A stretch of DNA of 22,924 nt from Bacilli bacterium (GCA_016283075.1 JAEEMF010000041.1:1-22924), one strand, 5' to 3'. Positions 1 through 8,348 are shown, counted from the stretch's first letter. Numbers and translations are program-made. Notes: generated by a model from the sequence alone, not told the origin.

Positions 1-464
1 ATGAAGTTGAAATCGTTGGTATTAGAGACACTCAAAAATCAGTAGTTACTGGTATTGAAATGTTCAGAAAATCATTAGATTCAGAAGAAGCTGGAGATAA
101 TGCTGGAGCATTATTAAGAGGAATTCAAAGAACTGATGTTGAAAGAGGTCAAGTTCTTGCTATACCAGGAACAGTTACTCCACATACTAAATTCAACGCT
201 CAAGTTTACGTATTAAGCAAAGAAGAAGGTGGACGTCATACTCCATTCTTCACAAACTATCGTCCACAATTCTATTTCAGAACTACAGACGTAACTGGTG
301 TTATCGAGTTACCTGCTGGTGTTGAAATGGTAATGCCTGGAGATAATGTTGAAATGACAGTTGAATTAATTGCCCCAATCGCTATCGAAAACGGAACTAA
401 GTTCTCTATTCGTGAAGGTGGTAGAACAGTTGGTTCTGGTAACATTTCAGAAATTATTAAATAA
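1..464 (+). CDS. tuf: Elongation factor Tu, 3' part (partial)
   Basis: This is the C-terminal 153 residues of EF-Tu, the GTPase that carries aminoacyl-tRNA to the ribosome; the start lies outside the window. The reading frame is open from base 3, with bases 1-2 finishing a codon, so an internal ATG at 60 is not the start. The translation opens with EVEIVGIRDTQKSVVTGIEM and continues with the family hallmarks FNAQVYVLSKEEGGRHTPFF and YRPQFYFRTTDVTG. These are the end of domain II and all of domain III. The GTP-binding domain is upstream and not visible. The gene ends in TAA and is followed 16 bases later by a strong terminator, so it is the last gene of its transcript. Identification is certain. 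Confidence 0.98.
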   Translation, partial: EVEIVGIRDTQKSVVTGIEMFRKSLDSEEAGDNAGALLRGIQRTDVERGQVLAIPGTVTPHTKFNAQVYVLSKEEGGRHTPFFTNYRPQFYFRTTDVTGVIELPAGVEMVMPGDNVEMTVELIAPIAIENGTKFSIREGGRTVGSGNISEIIK

Positions 465-480
465 TTAATTTAATAAAAAT

Positions 481-512
481 AAAGGATATATTAATATATA
501 TCCTTTTTTCTT
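481..512 (+). terminator. Rho-independent terminator of tuf
   Basis: A perfect 10-bp stem (481-490 with 497-506; arms AAAGGATATA and TATATCCTTT) with a short AT loop is followed by a T-rich tail. Confidence 0.85.
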
Positions 513-554
513 TACATAAATGTGTTTATCTTTCAAAAATATTACTTTCAAATA

Positions 555-586
555 AAATAGACATTAGTTTTTACTAATGTCTATTT
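555..586 (-). terminator. Terminator of the FemABX-like gene
   Basis: A perfect 13-bp inverted repeat (555-567 with 574-586; arms AAATAGACATTAG and CTAATGTCTATTT) surrounds a 6-base loop. The minus-strand stop codon (581-583) lies inside the stem. Read on the minus strand, the hairpin is followed by TATTTG, a weak T tail. It may also back up tuf termination. Confidence 0.7.
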
Positions 587-1792
587 ATGTTTATACATAG
601 CATATTTTAAAGTGTTTATTACTAATTCTAGGTCTCCAATGTATTCTACAATGTTTGCACCGAAGTTTGTTTTAAACTGGAATAATCCTTTATACTTATC
701 GTTAGTAATATCAGCTATTCCACCTAGATTAAATCTTCTAAATCTTAATTTAGAATACTTTTCAATTATCTTCCAAAGTAAGATATGTTTAGCATTAAAT
801 GATTTATAATGTGGATTATATCCATCCATATATAACTGAATCTCATCACGCTCTTTAGCAATAAGTACTGATGCTAGAACAAGTCCTTCTGGATGATTTT
901 TAAGAAGTTCAGTTGCTTCTACAAGTTTATTTCTATAGATAGATAACTGTTTATCAGCGTCCATTTTTCTACCTATTAAACTACTATTTTCTTTATTACC
1001 TAGTATTAAACTATTTAATCTATTACATTCTTCTTCTTTAGATGTATATTCTTTTTGAATTAACTGAATATAATATTTTGTATCTAGTTTCGCATAATAG
1101 TAATCCATTTTATCTGATTTACCGTAATATTTTAAAGAATCTTCTAAGTAATCTAACTTTCTTGGATACTTATCTTTTATTAAATCATATAGATAAGAAA
1201 GTTCATTAGAATTAGCTCTATATATTCTTATACCTTGCTTTTCAGCAGATCTAATTTTAGTTTTATATTCTTTTTTTATATTTTTAAATAATAATCTATA
1301 GTCTTTAGATATATCTAGAACAGCTTCAAAACGTGGTTTATATGCTTCAAAACCTTTATTATATCCTAAATGATAGTAACCACATTCTTTTAAATTATTA
1401 AATATCATATCATAACTTGGATTAGTTCCTATTACTTTACCTTCTTTATTTAGTATATTTCTTATTATTAAAGGTGATATTTTTATTGCTACTATACCTT
1501 TAGAATTTAAAAATCTTTTTAACTCTTTTGTAAAATTCATTAAAAGTGTTTTATTAGAATAATCTATATAGAATCCTCTTGGAGCATATGCATATTGGAA
1601 TCCTTTATTAATTCTAATAAGTAGTAAGGATGCACCTACAACAGTATTTCCTTCGTAAGCTGCTAGAAATAAGTAATTATAGTTTTGCTTTTTCATAACA
1701 GATGCGTATTCAACTGTTTGGTAAATAGAACTATATTGAAAACTTTTAATAAAATCAGAGTACTCGTTTTCACTAATTTCTCTTATTTCCAT
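581..1792 (-). CDS. FemABX-family peptidoglycan bridge aminoacyltransferase
   Basis: This 403-residue protein matches the length and plan of FemA/FemB/FemX ligases, which move amino acids from aminoacyl-tRNA onto the lipid II stem peptide to build the interpeptide bridge. Two GNAT-like halves are visible, about 1-160 and 165-400. Between them, at about 239-302, lies a lysine/glutamate-rich segment that fits the coiled-coil arm of FemA. The C-terminal half has the family ending around FNLGGIADITNDKYKGLFQF and FGANIVEYIGDLELV. The donor amino acid (Gly, Ala or Ser) cannot be read from sequence. The start at 1792 is supported by AAAGGAGAGG eight bases upstream. The gene is divergent from topA and convergent to tuf. 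It shows that the organism makes a cross-bridged wall. Confidence 0.88.
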   Translation of the reverse strand: MEIREISENEYSDFIKSFQYSSIYQTVEYASVMKKQNYNYLFLAAYEGNTVVGASLLLIRINKGFQYAYAPRGFYIDYSNKTLLMNFTKELKRFLNSKGIVAIKISPLIIRNILNKEGKVIGTNPSYDMIFNNLKECGYYHLGYNKGFEAYKPRFEAVLDISKDYRLLFKNIKKEYKTKIRSAEKQGIRIYRANSNELSYLYDLIKDKYPRKLDYLEDSLKYYGKSDKMDYYYAKLDTKYYIQLIQKEYTSKEEECNRLNSLILGNKENSSLIGRKMDADKQLSIYRNKLVEATELLKNHPEGLVLASVLIAKERDEIQLYMDGYNPHYKSFNAKHILLWKIIEKYSKLRFRRFNLGGIADITNDKYKGLFQFKTNFGANIVEYIGDLELVINTLKYAMYKHK

Positions 1793-1819
1793 TTTTTCCT
1801 CTCCTTTTAGTACTATATA

Positions 1820-1850
1820 ATTATATCAAAAAATATTAATAATAAAAAGG
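1820..1850 (-). promoter_or_regulatory. Promoter of the FemABX-like gene
   Basis: On the minus strand, TGATATAAT gives an extended -10 (TATAAT at 1825-1820) about 28 bases upstream of the start codon. The -35 region is a T-run without a clear consensus. The 18-mer TGATATAATTATATAGTA here is identical to that in front of prfB. Confidence 0.6.
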
Positions 1851-1880
1851 ATTTTGATATACTTTCGTTGTATATTATAA

Positions 1881-1909
1881 TTGACATACAAAAAAATATA
1901 GTGTATAAA
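1881..1909 (+). promoter_or_regulatory. topA promoter
   Basis: A perfect -35 (TTGACA, 1881-1886), a 17-bp spacer and TATAAA (1904-1909) lie 22 bases before the start codon. This is the most canonical sigma-70 type promoter in the window. Confidence 0.8.
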
Positions 1910-1931
1910 TAAATAGCAAAGGAAGTGGACT

Positions 1932-3959
1932 ATGTCAAAGAATTTAGTAATCGTCGAATCACCACATAAGACTGGACCAATAGGTAATTACTTAGGTAGT
2001 GATTATAAAGTAGTAGCATCAGTAGGACATATTAGAGATTTATCTACAAAAGGTAAATATGGTTTTGGAGTAGATATTAACAATAACTTTAAACCTGATT
2101 ATGTTGTAATTAAAGGTAAAAAAAGAGTTATTGATAATATTAAAAAAGAAGTCAAAGATGCTAAACATGTATATCTTGCAACCGACCCTGACCGTGAAGG
2201 AGAGGCTATATCTTGGCATTTATATGATGTACTAGGATTAAAAGATAAAGATTATGATCGTGTAGTATTTAATGAAATTACAAAGAATGCTGTTAAAGAA
2301 GCATTTAATAATACTCGTAAGATAGATGAAAACTTAGTTGATAGTCAAAAAACTAGATTAATATTAGATAAAATTATTGGTTTTAGATTAAGTAATATTG
2401 TACAAGCTAAAACTAGCGGAGCTAGTGCTGGTAGAGTACAAAGTGTAGCTTTAAAATTGGTAGTAGATCGTGAAAGAGAAATTAATAGTTTCGTAAGTGA
2501 AGAATACTGGACTATAAGTGCTGATTTTGTTAAATTTAACGCTGAGTTATTTAACTATAATCATAAAGATATAAAGATTACTTCTGAATATGAAGCTAAT
2601 GAAATACTTAATAAATTATCTAACTCTTTTGAAATAGAAAGTGTAGATAAGAAAGAAAAGAGTAAAAAATCTAAACCTGTATATACAACTAGTACTATGC
2701 AACAAGATGCATCTAATAAATTAAACTTTAATGCTAAGAAAACTATGAGTGTTGCACAAAAACTATATGAAGGTATTGATTTAAGAACAGAAACTGTCGG
2801 TTTAATCACTTATATGCGTACTGATTCTATTAGAATATCTGATGAATTTGTTAAGAATGCTTATGGATTTATTAAAGGTAAATATGGTGAAGATTACGTG
2901 GGATACGTAAAACAAGCTAAGAAAAGTGATAATGTTCAGGATGCTCATGAAGGTATTAGACCTACTGATATTAATAGAACACCTGAATCTATTAAGACTT
3001 ATTTATCACCAGATGAATATAAACTATATAAATTAATTTACTATAGAGCACTTGCATCTTTAATGAAAGATGCTAAGACTGAAAATACTACAGTTATTTT
3101 AAATAATAATAATTATCAATTTAAAGCAACTGGTCAAGTTATACTTTTTGATGGTTACTTAAAAGTATATAGTGATTATGAAGATACTAAAGAAGATGAA
3201 CTTCCACCACTTGATACATATAATTCAAAGATTTTAATATCAAAAGAAATTACAAAAGAACAACATTTTACAAATCCACCTGCTAGATATACTGAAGCTA
3301 AGTTAATTAAAGAAATGGAAGAACTTGGTATTGGTAGACCTAGTACATATGCACAAACTATGACTACTATTAAAGATAGAGGATATGTTAATGTTGTAGA
3401 TAAAAAATTTGTACCTACAGAAGTTGGTATTGAGGTAAGTGATAAATTACAAGAAGCATTTAGTAATATAATAAATGTTGAATATACAGCTAATATGGAA
3501 AATGATCTAGATAAGATTGCTGAAGGAAAAGAAATTTGGTATAAGGTTCTAGATGAATTCTATAAAGAGTTTGCGCCAACAGTAGATAATGCTTTTAAAA
3601 CACTTGAAAAGAAGGCTGCTGAAGAAACAGGAGAATCTTGCCCTAACTGTGGTAGTCCCCTTGTTATAAGAAAAGGTAGATTTGGAGAGTTTGTAGCATG
3701 TTCAAATTATCCAAAATGTAAATATATAAAAAATGAACCAAAAGAGATTCATGTAATATGTAAGTGTCCAAGTTGTGATGGAAATATAGTTGAAAAGAAA
3801 TCTAAGAGAGGCAAAACTTTCTATGGATGTAACAATTATCCAAAATGTAATGTAGCATACTGGGATGAACCGACTGGGGAGTTTTGTCCAGAATGTGGTA
3901 AGATGCTTACAAATAAAAAAGGTACTATAAAATGTAGTGAATGTGATTATACTAAATAA
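1932..3959 (+). CDS. topA: DNA topoisomerase I (type IA)
   Basis: This 675-residue type IA topoisomerase relaxes negative supercoils through a 5'-phosphotyrosine intermediate. The TOPRIM domain is at about 1-115 with the metal-binding motif TDPDREGE (acidic residues D85, D87, E89). The SAGRVQSVAL motif is at about 165-175. The catalytic tyrosine is Y294 in GLITYMRTDSIRIS. The C-terminus carries three four-cysteine zinc ribbons (about 566-592, 605-633, 647-672). In the N-terminal motif, VIVESPHKTGPIGNYLG stands where most bacterial enzymes have ESPAKAKTI..YLG; the Glu and the Lys corresponding to E. coli K13 are kept. The start is supported by AAAGGAAGTG 5-14 bases upstream. It is transcribed alone from its own promoter and ends in a terminator that includes the stop codon. 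Confidence 0.97.
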   Translation: MSKNLVIVESPHKTGPIGNYLGSDYKVVASVGHIRDLSTKGKYGFGVDINNNFKPDYVVIKGKKRVIDNIKKEVKDAKHVYLATDPDREGEAISWHLYDVLGLKDKDYDRVVFNEITKNAVKEAFNNTRKIDENLVDSQKTRLILDKIIGFRLSNIVQAKTSGASAGRVQSVALKLVVDREREINSFVSEEYWTISADFVKFNAELFNYNHKDIKITSEYEANEILNKLSNSFEIESVDKKEKSKKSKPVYTTSTMQQDASNKLNFNAKKTMSVAQKLYEGIDLRTETVGLITYMRTDSIRISDEFVKNAYGFIKGKYGEDYVGYVKQAKKSDNVQDAHEGIRPTDINRTPESIKTYLSPDEYKLYKLIYYRALASLMKDAKTENTTVILNNNNYQFKATGQVILFDGYLKVYSDYEDTKEDELPPLDTYNSKILISKEITKEQHFTNPPARYTEAKLIKEMEELGIGRPSTYAQTMTTIKDRGYVNVVDKKFVPTEVGIEVSDKLQEAFSNIINVEYTANMENDLDKIAEGKEIWYKVLDEFYKEFAPTVDNAFKTLEKKAAEETGESCPNCGSPLVIRKGRFGEFVACSNYPKCKYIKNEPKEIHVICKCPSCDGNIVEKKSKRGKTFYGCNNYPKCNVAYWDEPTGEFCPECGKMLTNKKGTIKCSECDYTK

Positions 3960-3973
3960 TCACATTTTTTTAT
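3940..3973 (+). terminator. topA terminator overlapping the stop codon
   Basis: A perfect 10-bp stem (3940-3949 AATGTGATTA, 3957-3966 TAATCACATT) is followed by a run of T. The TAA stop (3957-3959) forms the start of the right arm. Confidence 0.85.
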
Positions 3974-4000
3974 TTGTTTATTTTAAATAGAAAGAAAAAA

Positions 4001-4024
4001 TGATATAATTATATAGTATGGAGG
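4001..4024 (+). promoter_or_regulatory. prfB promoter and ribosome binding site
   Basis: TGATATAAT (TATAAT at 4004-4009) is an extended -10 without a good -35. GGAGG at 4020-4024 sits 7 bases before the ATG at 4032. The leader is therefore very short, about 15-20 bases. Confidence 0.65.
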
Positions 4025-4031
4025 TTAGGGT

Positions 4032-5133
4032 ATGGAAATAAGTGAATTATCAAATATTTTTAACTCTTATCTAACTCAAGCTAAAGATTTATGGAGGTCA
4101 CTTTGAACCTGAAGCAAAAGAAAAACGTATAAAAGAGCTTCAAGATATAATGAGTGCTCCAGATTTTTGGAATGATAAAAGAGAAAGTGAAAAAGTAATA
4201 AATGAACTTAACAATCTTCAAAAAAGTATTGATTTTTTAAAGAGTTTACTTAGTGAAATAGATAGTTCTATTGAAATGATTAATCTTATTAAAGAAGAAT
4301 ATGATGAAGATATAAAAAATAGCTTAGAAAAAAGTGTAAACCAAATAAATGAGAAAATTAAAGAACAAAAGGTAAGAATTTTCTTAAATAATCCTAATGA
4401 TATGGAAAATGCAATCCTGGAAATACATCCTGGAGCAGGAGGAACAGAATCTTGTGACTGGGCTGAAATGCTTGAAAGAATGTATTTAAGGTATTTTGAT
4501 AAAAAAGGTTATAAATACGAAATAATTGATGAACAACCAGGAGAAGAAGCAGGTATTAAAACAGTAGTAATTCTAGTTAAAGGATTATATGCTTATGGAT
4601 ACTTAAAGGCTGAAAATGGTGTTCATAGATTAGTAAGAATATCTCCATTTGATTCTAACTCTAGAAGACATACTTCATTTGCTTCTGTATCGGTATCACC
4701 TTTCTTAGAAGAAAGTGATATTGATATTGAAATAGATCCTAAAGATATAAGAATAGATGTCTATAGATCTAGTGGTAAAGGAGGACAAGGAGTAAATACT
4801 ACTGATTCAGCAGTAAGAATAACTCATATTCCTTCTAAAATAGTAGTAACTTGTCAAAATGAGAGAAGTCAAATTCAAAATAAAGAAAAAGCTATGCAAG
4901 TTCTTAAAAATAAATTATATGAAATAGAACTTCAAAAAAGAGAAGAAGAGAAATTAGAATTAAAAGGGAATATAGATGATATTAACTTTGGATCACAAAT
5001 AAGAAGTTATATTATGTGTCCATATACACTTGTTAAAGATCATCGTACAAACGCAGAAACACCTAATGTAGATAAAGTACTAGATGGTGATTTAGATTAC
5101 TTTATAACAGAATACTTAATGAAAGGTCGATAA
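4032..5133 (+). CDS. prfB: Peptide chain release factor 2, with programmed +1 frameshift
   Basis: RF2 recognises UGA and UAA stops and triggers peptide release. Translation starts at ATG 4032 and runs 24 codons to CTT (4101-4103), followed by in-frame TGA. Skipping T4104 continues in the +1 frame as GAA CCT GAA, giving EPEAKEKRIKELQ before MSAPDFWN, as in other RF2 proteins. The product is 366 residues, the normal length (about 365). The stop-recognition motif SPF is at about 204-206 and the catalytic GGQ at about 250-252 (SSGKGGQGVNTTDSAVRI). The gene is split as 4032-4103 plus 4105-5133. It is followed two bases later by yitT and then ftsEX; prfB-ftsEX proximity is common in Firmicutes. Confidence 0.97.
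4092..4106 (+). promoter_or_regulatory. RF2 autoregulatory +1 recoding site
   Basis: The site reads TGG AGG TCA CTT TGA. The slippery CTT codon precedes the TGA, and the Shine-Dalgarno-like GGAGG (4093-4097) upstream matches the known bacterial prfB arrangement. When RF2 is scarce, ribosomes pause at TGA and slip +1, making more RF2. The slip skips T4104. Confidence 0.95.
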
Positions 5134-5135
5134 TT

Positions 5136-6032
5136 ATGCATTTATTTCATAAAAAAGAAGAAGATAATATTTTAAAATTAATTTATAAAGAAGGAAGATT
5201 AAAGAGAGCTTCTTTATTTATACTTGGTATTATTATTAGCGCTCTTGCTTTTAATTGTTTCTTAAAACCTATGCAAATAGTTTATGGTGTAGGTGGACTT
5301 GCTTTGATAATTAATAAATATACAGAGTGGGATATTTCAACAATAATGCTTATTGCATCACTACTTCTATTAGTTCTTAGCTTTATGTTTATGGGAAGAC
5401 AAAAAACTTCTAAAACAATAGCTGGTTCTATACTATATCCAATTATGGTTAAAGCAACAGAGTTTGTTGTACCATATGTTGATATAAAAGGAGTAGATAC
5501 AATACTAGTAGTTGCACTTGGTGCTGTTGTTACTGGTTTTGGACTTGGTTTAATATTTAAATCTGGGTATACAACAGGTGGAACTGATATCTTAAATCAA
5601 ATAGTTGCAAAATATTTTAAGATGTCTATGGGAAATGCCATGTTCTTTACTGATGGAATTATAATTCTAGCAGCATTATTTGTATTTGGTATTCCTAAAT
5701 TCTTATACTCAGTTGTAAATATTTGTTTAATTAGTTATATGACTGATAAAGTAATACTTGGTATTAGTCAGTCTAAGACTTTCTTTATAATAACTGATCA
5801 TGAAACAGCAGTTAAAAAGTTCTTACTTGATGATTTAAATCATGGTGTAACAGTTATAGATAGTAGAGGGGGATACACAGGAGATTTCAATAAAATGATT
5901 ATGTGTACTGTTCCTACTAAAGAATATTTCTTACTTAAAGAAGGTTTATTTAAAATTGATCCTGATGCATTTTATATAGTAACTGATGCATATGAGGTAT
6001 CAAAAAAAGTTATAGATAAAAAGATAGGGTGA
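5136..6032 (+). CDS. YitT-family (DUF161/DUF2179) membrane protein
   Basis: This 298-residue protein has the YitT plan: about five hydrophobic segments between roughly 25 and 205, then a soluble DUF2179 domain at about 215-295. Recognisable family stretches are FNCFLKPMQIVYGVGGLALI, GFGLGLIFKSGYTTGGTDIL and SKTFFIITDHETAVKKFLL. The last part contains HGVTVIDSRGGYTG. The biochemical role of this family is not established; it is often called a transporter-like membrane protein. It starts two bases after prfB and ends in TGA, whose TGA overlaps the GGGTGA ribosome binding site of ftsE. It is very probably cotranscribed with prfB and ftsEX. Confidence 0.9.
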   Translation: MHLFHKKEEDNILKLIYKEGRLKRASLFILGIIISALAFNCFLKPMQIVYGVGGLALIINKYTEWDISTIMLIASLLLLVLSFMFMGRQKTSKTIAGSILYPIMVKATEFVVPYVDIKGVDTILVVALGAVVTGFGLGLIFKSGYTTGGTDILNQIVAKYFKMSMGNAMFFTDGIIILAALFVFGIPKFLYSVVNICLISYMTDKVILGISQSKTFFIITDHETAVKKFLLDDLNHGVTVIDSRGGYTGDFNKMIMCTVPTKEYFLLKEGLFKIDPDAFYIVTDAYEVSKKVIDKKIG

Positions 6033-6036
6033 TTAT

Positions 6037-6732
6037 ATGGACTTAATAAGAATGAAAAATGTTAAAAAGACATATAAAAATGGTACTACTGCTTTATATG
6101 ATTTAACACTTAACATTCAAAAAGGTGAATTTGTCTTTGTAATAGGACGAACTGGATGTGGGAAATCAACACTAGTAAAAACACTATATAGAGAAGAAAA
6201 ACCAGATAGTGGAAGTATTAATGTTGGTGGAATAGAAGTTACTAAATTACGTAATGGTAAAATATATAAATTAAGAAGAAAAATAGGAGTTGTATTTCAA
6301 GACTTCAAATTACTTCCAAAGCTTACTGTATATGAAAATGTAGCATTTGCTCTAGAAATATTTGGTATGCCAAAAGAAGAAATACATGAAAAAGTAGTTA
6401 AAGTTCTTGATTTAGTAGGTTTAAAAGGTAAAGCCAGAAACTATCCAACTGAGTTATCAGGTGGAGAACAACAAAGAGTTGCAATTGCTAGAGCAATTGT
6501 AAATGGACCTAAGTTATTAATATGTGACGAACCTACTGGAAACTTAGACGAAGGTATGAGTATGGAAATTATGAAGGTTCTTGAAGAAATTAATAAAATG
6601 GGAACAACAATTATTATGGTTACACATGATGTTGATATCGTAGATAAGTTAAAGAAGAGAGTAATTTTGCTAGATACAGGAAGAATATTAAAAGATTATC
6701 CGGAAGGAACTTATACACGTGAAGTCGCTTAG
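6037..6732 (+). CDS. ftsE: Cell division ATP-binding protein FtsE
   Basis: This 231-residue ABC ATPase is the cytoplasmic partner of FtsX. Together they couple ATP hydrolysis to activation of peptidoglycan hydrolases during division or growth. Walker A is GRTGCGKST at 37-45, the signature LSGGEQQR at 140-147, Walker B LLICDEPTG at 160-168 with catalytic E165, and the switch histidine H197 in VTHD. VVFQDFKLLPKLTVYENV is the FtsE-type Q-loop region. It starts four bases after yitT and overlaps ftsX by 14 bases, implying translational coupling. Confidence 0.96.
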   Translation: MDLIRMKNVKKTYKNGTTALYDLTLNIQKGEFVFVIGRTGCGKSTLVKTLYREEKPDSGSINVGGIEVTKLRNGKIYKLRRKIGVVFQDFKLLPKLTVYENVAFALEIFGMPKEEIHEKVVKVLDLVGLKGKARNYPTELSGGEQQRVAIARAIVNGPKLLICDEPTGNLDEGMSMEIMKVLEEINKMGTTIIMVTHDVDIVDKLKKRVILLDTGRILKDYPEGTYTREVA

Positions 6733-7618
6733 AATAATTGGAAGAAATATTAGAGACTCTTTTAAAGGAGTATTTAGAAATTTTTCTTTATCTCTAGCTT
6801 CAATTTCCTGTATAACAATTACTCTAATCGTTGTAGCAATAGCAATGACACTTTCTTATAATGTGGATAACTTTGCTCAAAACGTAGAACAAGATGTAAC
6901 TATAGTAGCGTTCTTAAATGTAGATATTACTAAAGAACAAACAGATGATGTTCTTGAAAAGATACAAAATATTGATGGAATAGAATCTTATGTATATAAA
7001 TCTAAGATGGATGTTGGAAAAGAATGGATGGAATCATCTGAAGTATTTAAAAACATCATGTCTGGATGGAATGAAGAAACAAGTCCTTTACAACCAACAT
7101 TCCAAATCAAAGTAAAGAATATTGATGATATTGGTGATATTGCTAAAAAGATTGAAAAAATTGATTTAGTAGATAGTGTTAAATATGGTGAAGGAATGGT
7201 TGAACAATTAGTATCAGTATTTGATTTAGTAAGAAAAATATGTATTGGTATAGTAATTGCTTTAATAGTTGTTACTGCATTCTTAATTACTAATACTATT
7301 AAAATTACAATTTTCTCTCGTAGAAAAGAAATCGATATTATGAGACTTGTAGGAGCAAGTAATATTAATATTAAAATACCATTTGTATTTGAAGGATTAA
7401 TACTTGGTTTCTTAGGTTCAATAATACCAATTATTATTACAATATTTGGTTATTCATCACTATATAAAAACTTTGATGGAAAAGTGTTCTCTTCATTTAT
7501 TGAACTAATTAAACCAACACCATTTATTTATATTACAAGTTTAACTCTTGTACTTATAGGTATGGTAGTAGGTATGTTTGGTAGCTGGGCTGCTGTAAGA
7601 AAACACTTAAAGATCTAA
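6719..7618 (+). CDS. ftsX: Cell division protein FtsX
   Basis: This 299-residue FtsX has the expected layout: a short cytoplasmic N-terminus, a first membrane segment at about 22-45, an external domain at about 46-168, then three more segments at about 170-195, 222-245 and 268-291. Family landmarks are IGRNIRDSFKGVFRN at the start and TIFSRRKEIDIMRLVGAS in the cytoplasmic loop. The start is GTG at 6719, inside ftsE; no better start lies nearby. The stop (TAA) overlaps the ATG of the next gene by one base. No PcsB/CwlO/EnvC-like hydrolase gene, a typical FtsEX client, follows directly. Confidence 0.94.
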   Translation: MKSLRIIGRNIRDSFKGVFRNFSLSLASISCITITLIVVAIAMTLSYNVDNFAQNVEQDVTIVAFLNVDITKEQTDDVLEKIQNIDGIESYVYKSKMDVGKEWMESSEVFKNIMSGWNEETSPLQPTFQIKVKNIDDIGDIAKKIEKIDLVDSVKYGEGMVEQLVSVFDLVRKICIGIVIALIVVTAFLITNTIKITIFSRRKEIDIMRLVGASNINIKIPFVFEGLILGFLGSIIPIIITIFGYSSLYKNFDGKVFSSFIELIKPTPFIYITSLTLVLIGMVVGMFGSWAAVRKHLKI

Positions 7619-8295
7619 TGAAGAAGAAATATATCATATTTGTTATATTGTTAATAGTCCTTCCTATATTAGTAAATGAACTAATTAATAGACCTAAATA
7701 TAACTTAATAAATGATGGTAAAAAACTACTAGATAATGTAAGTACATATGTTAAAAATAATAATGTTTCTTTAGAAGAAATAGTTATTAATAATAAATAT
7801 GAAATGAATAATAAGACTTATAATGTAAAGGGTGAAGGAGTAATCTTTATAGATAAAACTATATCCTTTATGTTAAGTAGAAGTAACATGTGTGTTATGA
7901 AATTAGATAATTCTGATAATATAATGATTCAAGATGGTATTTGTCCTAGTTATAGAATGTTTAATGGAATAAAAGAAAAGATTGTAAGTAGTGGTAATGG
8001 TCTTTATAAAGAAGATGATTACTACATATATAAGGGTAAAGGAGTAAGTAATTTACTTTTATATGATAATAGTCTTTGGTATATTCTTAAAATAGATAAT
8101 ACTTCTATAAAAATAGTTAGTTTAACTAGTATTGGTAGTACTTCTTATCTTACTCTTGAAGACTATAATAATAGTATTTCAGACGGTACTTTCCTTGTAA
8201 AAAGTATGATTGGTAATGAAGTGAAAGAACTTTCTAGAGAGTCATTATATGTAGAAGGATATGGATTAATTAATGATCCATACATAATAAAATAA
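7618..8295 (+). CDS. Unrecognised membrane-anchored protein, possibly pilin-like
   Basis: This 225-residue protein has one N-terminal membrane segment (about 5-19) and an external remainder with only two cysteines (92 and 109), bracketing a loop of 16 residues. I do not recognise a named family. Residues 31-110 (DGKKLLDNVSTYVKNN, later GEGVIFID and CVMKLDNSDNIMIQDGIC) resemble the tail of small pilin-like proteins. Residues 128-170 (DDYYIYKGKGVSNLLLYDNS, then LWYILKID) resemble a short 'YYFKG...LWRIIRI' module that I associate with surface proteins of uncultured Firmicutes. There is no prepilin GFTLIE motif. The ATG overlaps the ftsX stop (TAATG), so translation is coupled, and a terminator follows at once. 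A link to the prepilin-type gene just downstream is inference. Confidence 0.75.
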   Translation: MKKKYIIFVILLIVLPILVNELINRPKYNLINDGKKLLDNVSTYVKNNNVSLEEIVINNKYEMNNKTYNVKGEGVIFIDKTISFMLSRSNMCVMKLDNSDNIMIQDGICPSYRMFNGIKEKIVSSGNGLYKEDDYYIYKGKGVSNLLLYDNSLWYILKIDNTSIKIVSLTSIGSTSYLTLEDYNNSISDGTFLVKSMIGNEVKELSRESLYVEGYGLINDPYIIK

Positions 8296-8324
8296 AAAAA
8301 GAGTTAATAAAAACTCTTTTTTTT
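8294..8324 (+). terminator. Terminator of the prfB-ftsEX operon
   Basis: A 12-bp stem (AAAAAAAGAGTT 8294-8305, AACTCTTTTTTT 8312-8323) has a 6-base loop and an integral T-run. Its T-run touches the -10 of the next promoter. Confidence 0.85.
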
Positions 8325-8346
8325 GATATAATTATACTAGGTGAGA
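8324..8346 (+). promoter_or_regulatory. Promoter and RBS of the prepilin-leader gene
   Basis: TTGATATAAT (TATAAT at 8327-8332) forms an extended -10 directly against the preceding terminator. AGGTGA at 8340-8345 is the ribosome binding site before ATG 8349. There is no independent -35; the spacer is the terminator itself. Confidence 0.6.
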
Positions 8347-8348
8347 CT

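Noticed and set aside
60..464. A separate short gene starting at ATG 60
   Set aside because: The EF-Tu frame is open from base 3, and ATG 60 is an internal methionine of the conserved GIEMFRK stretch.
4032..4150. prfB broken by an assembly frameshift
   Set aside because: The break falls exactly at CTT TGA with an upstream SD-like element, the known recoding site, and the joined product has normal RF2 length and sequence.
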